Part shown: in pieces, positions 15,857 to 23,644 of the stretch | Layout: every line of letters begins with the position of its first letter | Position numbering within the stretch: the first letter of the stretch is position 1 | Source: Nonomuraea rubra | Lineage (GTDB): Bacteria > Actinomycetota > Actinomycetes > Streptosporangiales > Streptosporangiaceae | Assembly: GCF_014207985.1 (NCBI RefSeq) | Contig: NZ_JACHMI010000001.1 | Coordinates: forward strand, 6,307,001-6,371,000 | DNA length: 64,000 nt | Reading direction: 5' to 3' | The notes under the pieces: generated by a model | The model's input: only the letters and a program-made list of their open reading frames with translations | Database searches by the model: none | What the model was told of the DNA's origin: nothing | Translations under genes and position numbers: made by a program

Positions 15857-16396
15857 ATGACCGGTTCCCGCCGTATCCGCCTGATCGCCGCCGGCCCGCT
15901 CGCGGGCCTCGCCCTCCTGGGCACGGCCCTCGGGCCCGCCGCCGAGGCGTCCGTACCCGCCGCTGGGGTCGCCCCCGCGGTCGTCCAGACCAGGGTGCTG
16001 TCGTCCGGCGCCGCCCTGGAGGTCGCCGAGGCGGCGATGCAGGAGGCCGCCAAGCAGAAGCAGCGCGTCACCGTCGTGATCGTCGACCGTTCGGGGGCGA
16101 CCCGGCTGGTGGTGAAGGGTGACGGCGCCGGGCCGCAGACGGAGGAGTCGGCCAGGCGCAAGGCGTTCACGGCCGTCTCGTTCGGCCGGGCGACCAGCGA
16201 GCTCGCCAAGGGGCTGAACGGTGGAGGCCCGACCATCGCCGACATCCCCGGTACGCTCTTCCTCGGCGGCGGAGTGCCCGTCGCCTCCGGCGGCGCGCCC
16301 GTGGCGGGCATCGGGGTCGGCGGTGCACCGAGCGGCGACATCGACGAGGCCATCGCCCGCGCCGGCCTCAAGGCGGTCGCGGACCGGCTGCGATGA
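15857..16396 (+). CDS. HbpS/GlcG-family heme-binding secreted protein
   Basis: A 179-residue secreted protein. Residues 1-32 are a signal peptide (RIRLIAAGPLAGLALLGTAL, then an AEAS cleavage region). The mature part is a GlcG/HbpS domain: AAMQEAAKQKQRVTVVIVD, RKAFTAVSFGRAT, and a glycine-rich end FLGGGVPVASGGAPVAGIGVGG. In Streptomyces reticuli HbpS binds heme, forms octamers and modulates the sensor SenS. Here the gene is divergent from a SenS/SenR-like pair, which supports the same job. ATG 15857 has a GGAAGAG site. Confidence 0.85.
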   Translation: MTGSRRIRLIAAGPLAGLALLGTALGPAAEASVPAAGVAPAVVQTRVLSSGAALEVAEAAMQEAAKQKQRVTVVIVDRSGATRLVVKGDGAGPQTEESARRKAFTAVSFGRATSELAKGLNGGGPTIADIPGTLFLGGGVPVASGGAPVAGIGVGGAPSGDIDEAIARAGLKAVADRLR

Positions 16397-16466
16397 CAGG
16401 CCCGCGTCCGATGGGCGTACCGGGCTTGAGCGCGCCGGACTCGAACGGGCCCGGCCCGAACGGGCA

Positions 16467-16526
16467 GAGCTTGAGCGGGCAGAGCTTGAGCGGGCAGAGC
16501 TTGAGCGGGCAGAGCTTGAGCGGGCA
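16467..16526. repeat. 15-bp tandem repeat, four perfect copies
   Basis: GAGCTTGAGCGGGCA is repeated head to tail at 16467, 16482, 16497 and 16512. Degenerate copies extend upstream to about 16420 and one decayed copy follows. The array fills the gap between the HbpS-like gene and the ankyrin lipoprotein gene. Read in the ankyrin frame it would encode repeated LERAE, but no start codon precedes it in that frame. Confidence 0.85.
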
Positions 16527-16544
16527 GAGCATGAAGGGGCGGCG

Positions 16545-17246
16545 TTGAGAGCGGCGGCGGGGCCGGGCTGGCCGGGGCGCAGGATCGTCCTGACGTCGCT
16601 GCTCGGCTCGATGCTCGCCGCGTGCGGCGGCCGCGAGGCGAAGGGAGACGCTGTGCTGAACGAGGAACTGCTGGCAGCCGCGGCACGAGGAGATGCCGCC
16701 GCCGTCCGGGACGCGCTGCAGGCGGGCGCGGACATCGAGGCGCGCGACGGCCGGCGCCGCACGGCCCTGCTGCTCGCCGCCGCGGCCGACCATGTGGAGG
16801 CGGCCGGGGTGCTGGTGGAGGCCGGCGCCGACCCCGACGCGCAGGACGCCCGCCAGGACACGCCCTGGCTCGTCACCGGTGTCACCGGCAGCGTCGCGAT
16901 GCTGCGTACGCTCCTGCCGGCCGATCCCGACCTGACCGTCCGCAACCGCTACGGCGGCGTCTCCCTCATCCCGGCCTGCGAGCGGGGGCACGTCGACTAC
17001 GTCCGCGAGGTGCTGAAGACCGGGATCGACGTGAACCACGTCAACGACCTCGGCTGGACCGGCCTGCTGGAGGCCGTCATCCTCGGCGACGGCGGCCCGC
17101 CGCACCAGGAGATCGTACGCCTGCTGATCGCCGCGGACGCCGACGTGAACCTCGCCGACCGCGACGGGGTGACGCCGCTCGCGCACGCGCTCGCCAAGGG
17201 CCAGACCGAGGTCGCCGCCCTCCTCCGCGCCGCCGGCGCCCGCTGA
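16545..17246 (+). CDS. Ankyrin-repeat lipoprotein (AnkB-like)
   Basis: A 233-residue protein with ankyrin repeats from about residue 40 to the end (AAVRDALQAGADIEARDGRR, TALLLAAAADHVEAAGVLVE and further units; about five). I place the start at TTG 16545, five bases after AAGGGG, because it gives a complete export signal. The signal has a twin-arginine-like PGRRIVLTSLL and a lipobox LAAC near residue 26, so the protein would be an exported, lipid-anchored ankyrin protein. Periplasmic ankyrin proteins such as Pseudomonas AnkB support catalase, and the neighbouring HbpS/SenS/SenR-like genes also point to oxidative stress. ATG 16612, inside the signal, is an alternative start. Confidence 0.72.
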   Translation: MRAAAGPGWPGRRIVLTSLLGSMLAACGGREAKGDAVLNEELLAAAARGDAAAVRDALQAGADIEARDGRRRTALLLAAAADHVEAAGVLVEAGADPDAQDARQDTPWLVTGVTGSVAMLRTLLPADPDLTVRNRYGGVSLIPACERGHVDYVREVLKTGIDVNHVNDLGWTGLLEAVILGDGGPPHQEIVRLLIAADADVNLADRDGVTPLAHALAKGQTEVAALLRAAGAR

Positions 17247-17257
17247 GGTCGTTCCCT

Positions 17258-18160
17258 TCAACGCGGGGCGGCGCCGTCTTCCCCGGAGAACGCGCGCCGG
17301 CAGCAACGCAGCATCTCGCGTACCGCCGGGCTGTTCGGGTGCTGCCGCCAGACCAGGGCGAGCAGGGCGGGCGCTGTCACGTCCTCGATGAGCAGGCCGG
17401 TGAGCCGGTCGCGGTAGGACGCGGCCATCGACTCGCTCAGCACCGCCACCCCGAGCCCGCGTACGGCCAGGCCGGCGATGGCGTCGGCGGCGCTCGCCGC
17501 CAGCGACACGGCCGGCCGCAGGCCCTGCGCGGCGCACGCCTGGTCGAACAGGGTACGCAGCCCGGTGCCCGGCGGCATGCACACGATCGCGTGCTCGCAC
17601 ACCTCGCGCAGGGTGACCGCCCGGCCGCGCGCCAGCGGGTGGCCGGGCGGGACGGCGGCGACGAGCCGTTCCTCGATGGTCGTCAGCGCTTCCAGCCCGT
17701 CGGGCGTGGCGGTGGTGGTGCCGATGAGGGCCAGGTCGACGGTGCCGTCGCGGACGGCCTCGGTGAGCCGGTCGGAGTTGTCCTCCAGCAGCGAGAGCTC
17801 GACGCCCGGATGCGCCGCGTGGAAGGCGGCCAGCGCCTCGAACAGCGGCGTGACCGTGCACCCGATCACCATGCCGACCGTGAGCCGCCCCCTGATCAGG
17901 CCGGTCACCTCCCCCACCGCCTGGCCGACCACCCCGGCGGCCGCCAGGGCGGCGCGGGCGTGTTCGAGCGCCGCCTTGCCGGCGACGGTGAGGGTGGCCG
18001 CGCGGGCCGAACGGTCGAACAGCTCGGCGCCGAGCTCGCGTTCGAGCCGGCGGATCTGGGCGCTGACGCCGGACTGGCTGATGTGCACCCGCTCGGCGGC
18101 CCGGGTGAAGCTCTGCTCCTCCGCGACCGCGACGAAGTACTCGAGCTGCCTCAGTTCCAT
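17258..18160 (-). CDS. LysR-family transcriptional regulator
   Basis: A 300-residue LysR regulator. The N-terminal winged HTH (MELRQLEYFVAVAEEQSFTR, with SQSGVSAQIRRLERELGAEL) is followed by a LysR substrate-binding domain (RGRLTVGMVIG to the end). The start ATG 18160 is at the usual family position. It is divergent from the small SnoaL-like gene at 18259, its most likely target, and convergent with the ankyrin gene (11-bp gap). The effector is unknown. Confidence 0.88.
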   Translation of the reverse strand: MELRQLEYFVAVAEEQSFTRAAERVHISQSGVSAQIRRLERELGAELFDRSARAATLTVAGKAALEHARAALAAAGVVGQAVGEVTGLIRGRLTVGMVIGCTVTPLFEALAAFHAAHPGVELSLLEDNSDRLTEAVRDGTVDLALIGTTTATPDGLEALTTIEERLVAAVPPGHPLARGRAVTLREVCEHAIVCMPPGTGLRTLFDQACAAQGLRPAVSLAASAADAIAGLAVRGLGVAVLSESMAASYRDRLTGLLIEDVTAPALLALVWRQHPNSPAVREMLRCCRRAFSGEDGAAPR

Positions 18161-18258
18161 AACTGGAGATTCTAGATGTCAGCAGTACCAGCTGTTGGAC
18201 TTCTGGCAAGGGGGTGGGCAGGCTGGAGGGGAACCGCGACAGGAAGAGGAGAGACGCC

Positions 18259-18624
18259 ATGACCGCGTACGAGAAGGCCATGCGGCCGGAGGACCTGACC
18301 CGGCTGTTCGTCGAGCGTTCCAACGCCGGCGACGCGGCCGGGGTCGCCGCGCTGTACGAGGAGGACGCGGTGATCGCGTACCCGCCGGGCAGCCGGACCG
18401 TCGGCCGCGCGGCCATCCAGGAGCTGTGGGAGAAGGTGCTGGCGAGCCGGCCGCGGTTCGAGCCGGAGCAGCCGCTGCCGACGCTGGTCAGCGGGGAGCT
18501 GGCCCTCACCTCCACCCCGCCCAGGGACGGGGCCGGCGCCCGGGCCCAGGTCGTCCGCCGCCAGCCGGACGGGAGCTGGCTGCGCGTGCTCGATCAGCCC
18601 GAGTTCGTCACCCCGGGCCGCTGA
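18259..18624 (+). CDS. SnoaL-like / nuclear-transport-factor-2 fold protein
   Basis: A 121-residue protein of the YybH/SnoaL-like group: DLTRLFVERSNAGDAAGVAALYEEDAVIAYPPG, then GRAAIQELWEKVL and a final beta strand WLRVLDQPEFV. The cone-shaped fold binds small hydrophobic ligands; the reaction, if any, cannot be assigned. ATG 18259 follows AGGAAGAGGAGAG. It is divergent from a LysR regulator. Confidence 0.8.
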   Translation: MTAYEKAMRPEDLTRLFVERSNAGDAAGVAALYEEDAVIAYPPGSRTVGRAAIQELWEKVLASRPRFEPEQPLPTLVSGELALTSTPPRDGAGARAQVVRRQPDGSWLRVLDQPEFVTPGR

Positions 18625-18639
18625 CGGTCGCGCCGGCGG

Positions 18640-21600
18640 TCACGGGGCGAGTGTGATCTGCGCCAGCTCGCGCCAGTCCCGCTTCCGGCCGTCGCGGGCC
18701 GCCTCGGCGAACACCGCCTCACCGAGCCGGTCGCGGGTCTCGTCCGTGATCCTGGCGACGTCCGGCAGCGAACGATCCGGCATCCCGCGTACGGCCTCGC
18801 TCGCCGCGAGCAGCCGTACGGCCTGCTCGTCCTGCCCCCGCCGCAGCGCGAGATCCGCGATCCCGACCAGCACCTCGGCCACCATCGGCGGGAACTCCTG
18901 CGCCGCGACCGTGCGGAACGCCTCGGCCCGGTGGCTCCGCGACTCCTCCAGGTCCTCGGCGAGGTAGCCCTGGAGGTCCATGACCTGGGCGTGGACGGCG
19001 TCGCCCAGCTCCGCCTCGCCCAGCACCGCCCGCACGGTGGCCAGGTGCTCGCGGGCCTGGTCGGGCTCGCCGCGCCAGCGGGCCAGGTGGGCCTTCGACA
19101 GCGCGAGGCCGACGAGCGTCCCCGGCCAGGTGATCCCGGCCGCGCACCGCGCCGCCTCCGCCATGGCCGAGGTGCTGGCCCGCTCGTCGCCGAGCAGCCA
19201 GTACAGCTGGGCCTGCCGCGTCCGCAGGGCGACCACGTCCTCGCCCGCGCCCACCTCGGCCACCGCCACGGCAGCCTCCTCGTAGTGCTCGCACGCGAGC
19301 GCGAACTCGCCGCGCAGGGCGAGCCGATCGGCCAGGAACGTCAGCGCCAGCGAGATCCCCCACCGGTCGCCCAGCGCGCGGAACTCGGCCAGGCCGAGCT
19401 CGAGGTCGGTGTCCACGCCGGTCTCATCGCGGTCCAGCGCGACGCGGAACCTGGCGCGGCTGAGCCTGGCCTGCGCGCGCACCCACGGGTCGTCGCCGGC
19501 GACGAGCGCGTCGAACGCGGGCATGACCTCCGCCGGGTTCTCCAGCAACCGCTGCAGCGGCGCGACGAACCCGACCATCGGGCTGCGATGCCCCGGCCTG
19601 GCGAACCGGTGCGCCCCCTCGATCCACTCGCGCGCCTGGAACTGGTCGCCACCGGGGCCCGAGGAGATGAGCAGCGCCAGGACCATGTACGCCAGCGCCC
19701 GCACCTCGTCGGGCACCTCACCCGGCAGCGAGGCCGCCGCGACGCCCAGCTCGGTGCCCTCGGCCCGGTGCCCGCTGAGGTACCAGTACCAGCCCGACGA
19801 TCCGGCCAGCCGCATCGCCTCCTCGGCCCAGCCCTCGGCGATCGCCCCGCGCAGGGCCGCGCTGATGTTGTCGTGCTCGGCCTGGAGCGTGGCCATCCAC
19901 TCCAGCTGCTCGGCCTTCCGCAGGTGCGGATCGGCCGTCTCGGCCAGCTCGACGAAGTACGCCAGATGCGCCCGCCTCGCCTGCTCGCTCTCCCCGGCTT
20001 CGGCGAGCCGGTGCGCGGCGTACTCCCTGATGGTGCCGAGCATCCGGTACCGCGGCGTGTCGTCGCCGTCGGCGACCAGCAGCGACTTCTCGATCAGCGC
20101 GGTCAGCACGTCGAGCACCTGCTCGCCCTCGAACGTCTCGCCCCCGCACACCCGCTCGGCCGCCTCCAGGCTCGCCCCGCCGGAGAACACCGACAGCCGC
20201 CGCAGTACGCCGCGCTCGGCCTCGCTGAGCAGGTCCCAGCTCCAGTCCACGACCGCGCGCAGCGTCTTGTGCCGGGCGAGCGCCGTGCGGCTGCCGCTGG
20301 TCAGCAGCCGGAACCGGTCGTCGAGCCGGCGGGCGAGCTGGTCGACGGACATCGTACGCAGCCGCGCCGCGGCCAGCTCGATCGCCAGCGGGATCCCGTC
20401 CAGTGCCCGGCAGATCCCCGCCATGACGGCCAGGGTCTGCGGGTCGGCGCCGATGTCCTTGCGCACCAGAGCCGCGCGGTCGCGCAGCAACCGCACCGCC
20501 GGCGAGGACCCGACCTCGTCGGCACCGGCTCCCTGCGCGGGCAGCGCGAGCGGCTCGACCTGCCACAGCACCTCGCCCGTGATGCCCAGCGGCTCCCTGC
20601 TCGTCGCCAGGATGCGCAGTCTCCTGCACTCCCCCAGCAGCCGGTCGGCGAACTCGGCGGCCTCGTCGATCACGTGCTCGCAGTTGTCCAGGATCAGCAG
20701 GATCGTCCGCTCCCGGATCGCGGCGATGAGCCGATCCATCGGCTCGCCGCCCCGCGCGCCGCCCAGGACGGCCTGGTCCCGCAGCCCGATCACGGTGAGC
20801 GTCGCCTGCGCCAGCTCACCGCCCGCCTGGACGGAGGCCAGCTCGACCAGCCACGCGCCGTCCGGCAGCTCGGCCAGCATCCGGCGCGCGGTCTCCGTGG
20901 CCAGCCGCGTCTTCCCGGACCCGCCCGGCCCCGTCAGCGTGACCAGCCGATGCTTGACGGCCAGACCGGCCACCGTGGAGACGTCGTCGTCCTTGCCGAC
21001 GAAGCTCGTCAGCTCGGCCCGCAGGTTCGTCCTGCGGTTCTCCGCGCGCTCGCCCAGCTCGCCCCGCAACAGGGCCGTGTGCAGCGCCGACAGCTCCGCC
21101 GAGGGGTCGGCGCCCAGCTCGTCGGCCAGCAGTTCCCGCGTCCGCTGGTACACGGTCAGCGCCTCGGTCCCGCGGCCCGCCTCGGCCAGCGCCCGCATCA
21201 GGGCCGCCACGAAGCCCTCCCGCAGCGGATACGTGGCGACCAGCGCGGTCAGCTCCGACACCAGCTCGGAACCGCGGCCGAGCCTGATGTCGGCGTCCAC
21301 CCGGTCCCCGAGCGCGGCCATGTGCAGCTCGTCCAGGCGCGCGACCGCCGCGTCGAACAGCTCGCTGCCCCGCATCGCGATGTCCGCCATCGCCGTGCCG
21401 CGCCACAACTCCAGCGCCGAACGCAGCAGCTCCGCCTTCTCCGCGGGCTCCGCCGCCCGCGCCTGCCCGACGAGCTGCTCGAACCGTGCCACGTCCACGG
21501 CCTCGGGAGCGACCACGAGCCGGTACCCGCCCGCGTCCGCGGCGATCACCCCGTCCGGCAGCACCCTGCGCAACCTCGACACCAGCGCCTGCAAGGCGTT

Positions 21601-21789
21601 CACCTCGTCCGAGGGCGGCTGCTCGCCCCAGATCCAGTCCACCAGCCTCGCCCGCGTGACGATCCGCCCCGGCTCCAGGGCGAGCGCGGCGAGCAACCCG
21701 CGCAGCCGAACCCCGGGAACCTCCACCACGGCGCCGTCACGGTCCCTGACCTCGAACGGTCCTAGCAATCCGACTCGCACGCCAGCCAT
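18640..21789 (-). CDS. AfsR/SARP-family regulator (BTAD - NB-ARC - TPR)
   Basis: A 1049-residue regulator. Residues 1-95 are an OmpR-like winged helix (VRVGLLGPFEVRD, LLAALALEPGRIVTRARLVD). Residues 96-245 are the bacterial transcriptional activation domain BTAD (ARFEQLVGQARA, ADPSAELSALHTALL). An NB-ARC ATPase has Walker A GPGGSGKT (287-294) and Walker B TILLILDNCEHV. A winged helix (RRLSVFSGGASLEAAERVC) and a long helical TPR-like C-terminus follow. Such proteins activate secondary-metabolism genes. No biosynthetic cluster lies next to it here, so its targets are unknown. Confidence 0.9.
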   Translation of the reverse strand: MAGVRVGLLGPFEVRDRDGAVVEVPGVRLRGLLAALALEPGRIVTRARLVDWIWGEQPPSDEVNALQALVSRLRRVLPDGVIAADAGGYRLVVAPEAVDVARFEQLVGQARAAEPAEKAELLRSALELWRGTAMADIAMRGSELFDAAVARLDELHMAALGDRVDADIRLGRGSELVSELTALVATYPLREGFVAALMRALAEAGRGTEALTVYQRTRELLADELGADPSAELSALHTALLRGELGERAENRRTNLRAELTSFVGKDDDVSTVAGLAVKHRLVTLTGPGGSGKTRLATETARRMLAELPDGAWLVELASVQAGGELAQATLTVIGLRDQAVLGGARGGEPMDRLIAAIRERTILLILDNCEHVIDEAAEFADRLLGECRRLRILATSREPLGITGEVLWQVEPLALPAQGAGADEVGSSPAVRLLRDRAALVRKDIGADPQTLAVMAGICRALDGIPLAIELAAARLRTMSVDQLARRLDDRFRLLTSGSRTALARHKTLRAVVDWSWDLLSEAERGVLRRLSVFSGGASLEAAERVCGGETFEGEQVLDVLTALIEKSLLVADGDDTPRYRMLGTIREYAAHRLAEAGESEQARRAHLAYFVELAETADPHLRKAEQLEWMATLQAEHDNISAALRGAIAEGWAEEAMRLAGSSGWYWYLSGHRAEGTELGVAAASLPGEVPDEVRALAYMVLALLISSGPGGDQFQAREWIEGAHRFARPGHRSPMVGFVAPLQRLLENPAEVMPAFDALVAGDDPWVRAQARLSRARFRVALDRDETGVDTDLELGLAEFRALGDRWGISLALTFLADRLALRGEFALACEHYEEAAVAVAEVGAGEDVVALRTRQAQLYWLLGDERASTSAMAEAARCAAGITWPGTLVGLALSKAHLARWRGEPDQAREHLATVRAVLGEAELGDAVHAQVMDLQGYLAEDLEESRSHRAEAFRTVAAQEFPPMVAEVLVGIADLALRRGQDEQAVRLLAASEAVRGMPDRSLPDVARITDETRDRLGEAVFAEAARDGRKRDWRELAQITLAP

Positions 21790-21843
21790 TGTGCCGAACC
21801 CGGACGATCCCGACGAACCGCCGCCGCCCCCAGCCCGCCCTCA

Positions 21844-21874
21844 TCACCGATCTTCACCGGACCGTTATCGGTGA
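21844..21874. promoter_or_regulatory. Inverted repeat upstream of the SARP and membrane-protein genes
   Basis: TCACCGAT at 21844-21851 and ATCGGTGA at 21867-21874 form an 8-bp perfect dyad with a 15-bp centre. It lies in the 214-bp divergent gap, 55 bp from the SARP start. It is a candidate operator; nothing else in this gap was recognised. Confidence 0.35.
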
Positions 21875-22003
21875 GCAACAGGATGACCGGTGCCGCTGAT
21901 CATGCGGTTTGCAGTCGCCGTGCAAGCGGCGCCTGATCAACTGCCCGCATCGGAACGAACCAGGCCGGCCCACCGGGCCCGCCCTTCAGCGTGAGGTAGC
22001 AGG

Positions 22004-22462
22004 ATGGCATCGATCGTCTTCGGAACCACGGCCGGCATCGCGGTGCTCGTGGGGGTGGTGCTGTTCTTCAGGCTGAGGCGGAAGCCGGAGACCAGGGTGG
22101 GAGCGTACGTCAGCGCGACGTTCCTGTTCCTGGGCGCGGGGGTGCTCACGATGGGCTCCATCTCGTTCGGCAGCCTGGAGTCCGCCGCGCTGCGGACGCT
22201 GACGGCCGAGGAGCGCGCGGAGGCGGTGGCGTGCGACGCGGCGGTCCTGGGGGCCGAGGAGACGTCCAACAAGCTCAACGGGCGCTACATCTGGGTGCTG
22301 CGGCTGCGCGTCACCCCTCAGGAGGGCAGCCCGTACGACATCGAGCGCACGGCGCGGCTCACCTCGTCCATGGGCGAGCGCCTGGAGCGGGGCAACGTGG
22401 TGCTCCCCTGCCTGGTGGCGCGCACCGACAACACCCGGATCGAGATCCCGGCTCTGGCCTGA
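22004..22462 (+). CDS. Hypothetical membrane protein with two N-terminal transmembrane helices
   Basis: A 152-residue protein I do not recognise. Hydrophobic helices at residues 3-23 (VFGTTAGIAVLVGVVLFF) and 33-55 (YVSATFLFLGAGVLTMGSI) flank a short basic loop. The C-terminal 90 residues form a predicted soluble beta-rich domain (YIWVLRLRVTP, DIERTARLTSS). The layout is like small actinobacterial DUF3592-type membrane proteins, but the match is not firm. The start ATG 22004 follows GAGGTAGCAGG. Confidence 0.6.
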   Translation: MASIVFGTTAGIAVLVGVVLFFRLRRKPETRVGAYVSATFLFLGAGVLTMGSISFGSLESAALRTLTAEERAEAVACDAAVLGAEETSNKLNGRYIWVLRLRVTPQEGSPYDIERTARLTSSMGERLERGNVVLPCLVARTDNTRIEIPALA

Positions 22463-22573
22463 GGTCCGCGGCGACGCGGGGATCCGGAAAAATCGTGCCA
22501 TGACCGACCGCTTTCCGTGGCTGCCGGTGTCCATTCTTGCGAAGACAGGGATGACGAGACACCAGGAGTCACG

Positions 22574-23641
22574 ATGCGAGAGGTCCCGCCGACCGGGGTC
22601 CCCGATACCGTCGCGGAGCTGCTGGAACCGGCGCGCGCAGGCGACGGCGAGGCGTTCCGCAGGCTGATCGAGCCGTACCGGCGCGAGATTCAGGTGCACT
22701 GCTACCGCATACTCGGCTCGGTTCAGGATGCCGAGGACCTGCTGCAGGAGACCCTGCTGGCCGCGTGGCGCGGCATCGGCGACTTCGAGGAACGCGCGTC
22801 GCTGCGGACGTGGCTCTACCGGATCGCGACCAACCGCTGCCTCAACGCCCTGCGGGCCGCCGGTCGCCGCCCGCGGGACGCGGCGGCCTACCGGACGGAG
22901 GTACCGATGCCCGAGCCGTCACGCCGCAGGGAGGAGCCGAGCTGGCTGGAGCCGTACCCGGACGTGCTGCTCGGCGAGATCGCCGACCGGGTGCCGGGGC
23001 CGGAGGCCCGCTACGAGCTCAGGGAGTCGGTGTCGCTGGCGTTCCTGGCGGCGCTGCAGCAGTTGCCCCCGAGGCAGCGGGCCGTGCTGGTGCTGCGGGA
23101 CGTGCTGGGGTTCCGCACCGCCGAGGTGGCGGGCATGCTCGACACGTCCGGGAACGCGGTGACGATGGCGCTGAAGAGAGCGCGGGCCTCGCTGGCGCGC
23201 GAGCTGCCCGGTTCCGGCCGGGAGAGCGCCCCGCTGCCGCACTCGCCGCGCGAACGCCGGATCGTGGACGAGTTCAGCCGCGCGCTCGAGGCCGGGGACG
23301 TGGCCGCGATCGTCGCCATGCTGACGGACGACGCGTGGCTGACGATGCCGCCGATGCCGCTGGAGTACCAGGGCCCGGAGGCCATCGGGCACTTCCTGTC
23401 CACGGTCGCGGTGCGCGGCTGCCGGCGCTACGTGCTGGTCCCGACCCGGGCGAACGGCCAGCCGGCGTTCGGCTGCTACCTGCGCGACCCGCGCACCCCG
23501 ATCCTGCACGCGTACGGCCTGCTCGTGCTGACCCTGGCCGGGGACCGCATCTCCGCGCTGACGCGCTTCCACGACAACTCCTGCCTGCCGAGGTTCGGCC
23601 TGCCCCGCTCGCTGCGCGGCCTCCCGTCGAGCGAGCGGTGA
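22574..23641 (+). CDS. ECF sigma factor with C-terminal SnoaL-like extension (SigG/TIGR02960-like)
   Basis: A 355-residue extracytoplasmic-function sigma factor. Region 2 (residues 25-95) reads AFRRLIEPYRREIQVHCYRI, DAEDLLQETLLAAWRGI and LRTWLYRIATNRCLNALRA. Region 4 (150-205) reads LQQLPPRQRAVLVLRDVLGF and TAEVAGMLDTSGNAVTMALK. A fused NTF2/SnoaL-like domain (residues 235-345) typical of self-regulating ECFs lacking an anti-sigma factor ends the protein. ATG 22574 has AGGAG six bases upstream. Three bases after its stop an MFS gene begins, so they form an operon with the PEP-mutase-like gene. Confidence 0.87.
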   Translation: MREVPPTGVPDTVAELLEPARAGDGEAFRRLIEPYRREIQVHCYRILGSVQDAEDLLQETLLAAWRGIGDFEERASLRTWLYRIATNRCLNALRAAGRRPRDAAAYRTEVPMPEPSRRREEPSWLEPYPDVLLGEIADRVPGPEARYELRESVSLAFLAALQQLPPRQRAVLVLRDVLGFRTAEVAGMLDTSGNAVTMALKRARASLARELPGSGRESAPLPHSPRERRIVDEFSRALEAGDVAAIVAMLTDDAWLTMPPMPLEYQGPEAIGHFLSTVAVRGCRRYVLVPTRANGQPAFGCYLRDPRTPILHAYGLLVLTLAGDRISALTRFHDNSCLPRFGLPRSLRGLPSSER

Positions 23642-23644
23642 CGG

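Noticed and set aside
16467..16526. The 15-bp array as a CRISPR
   Set aside because: Copies are head to tail with no spacers and no cas genes are nearby.
16400..16544. Repeated LERAE peptide as a coiled-coil N-terminus of the ankyrin protein
   Set aside because: No start codon precedes the repeats in that frame outside hbpS, and a lipoprotein signal begins cleanly at TTG 16545 with a good ribosome site.
13873..16686. A 937-codon open frame on the - strand
   Set aside because: Only its last 207 codons (13873-14496) encode the response regulator. The rest is antisense to or out of frame with the kinase, hbpS-like and repeat regions.
18931..21765. Long open frames on the + strand across the SARP gene
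   Set aside because: The minus-strand frame has full BTAD and NB-ARC motifs; the + frames are Arg/Pro/Leu-rich shadows.
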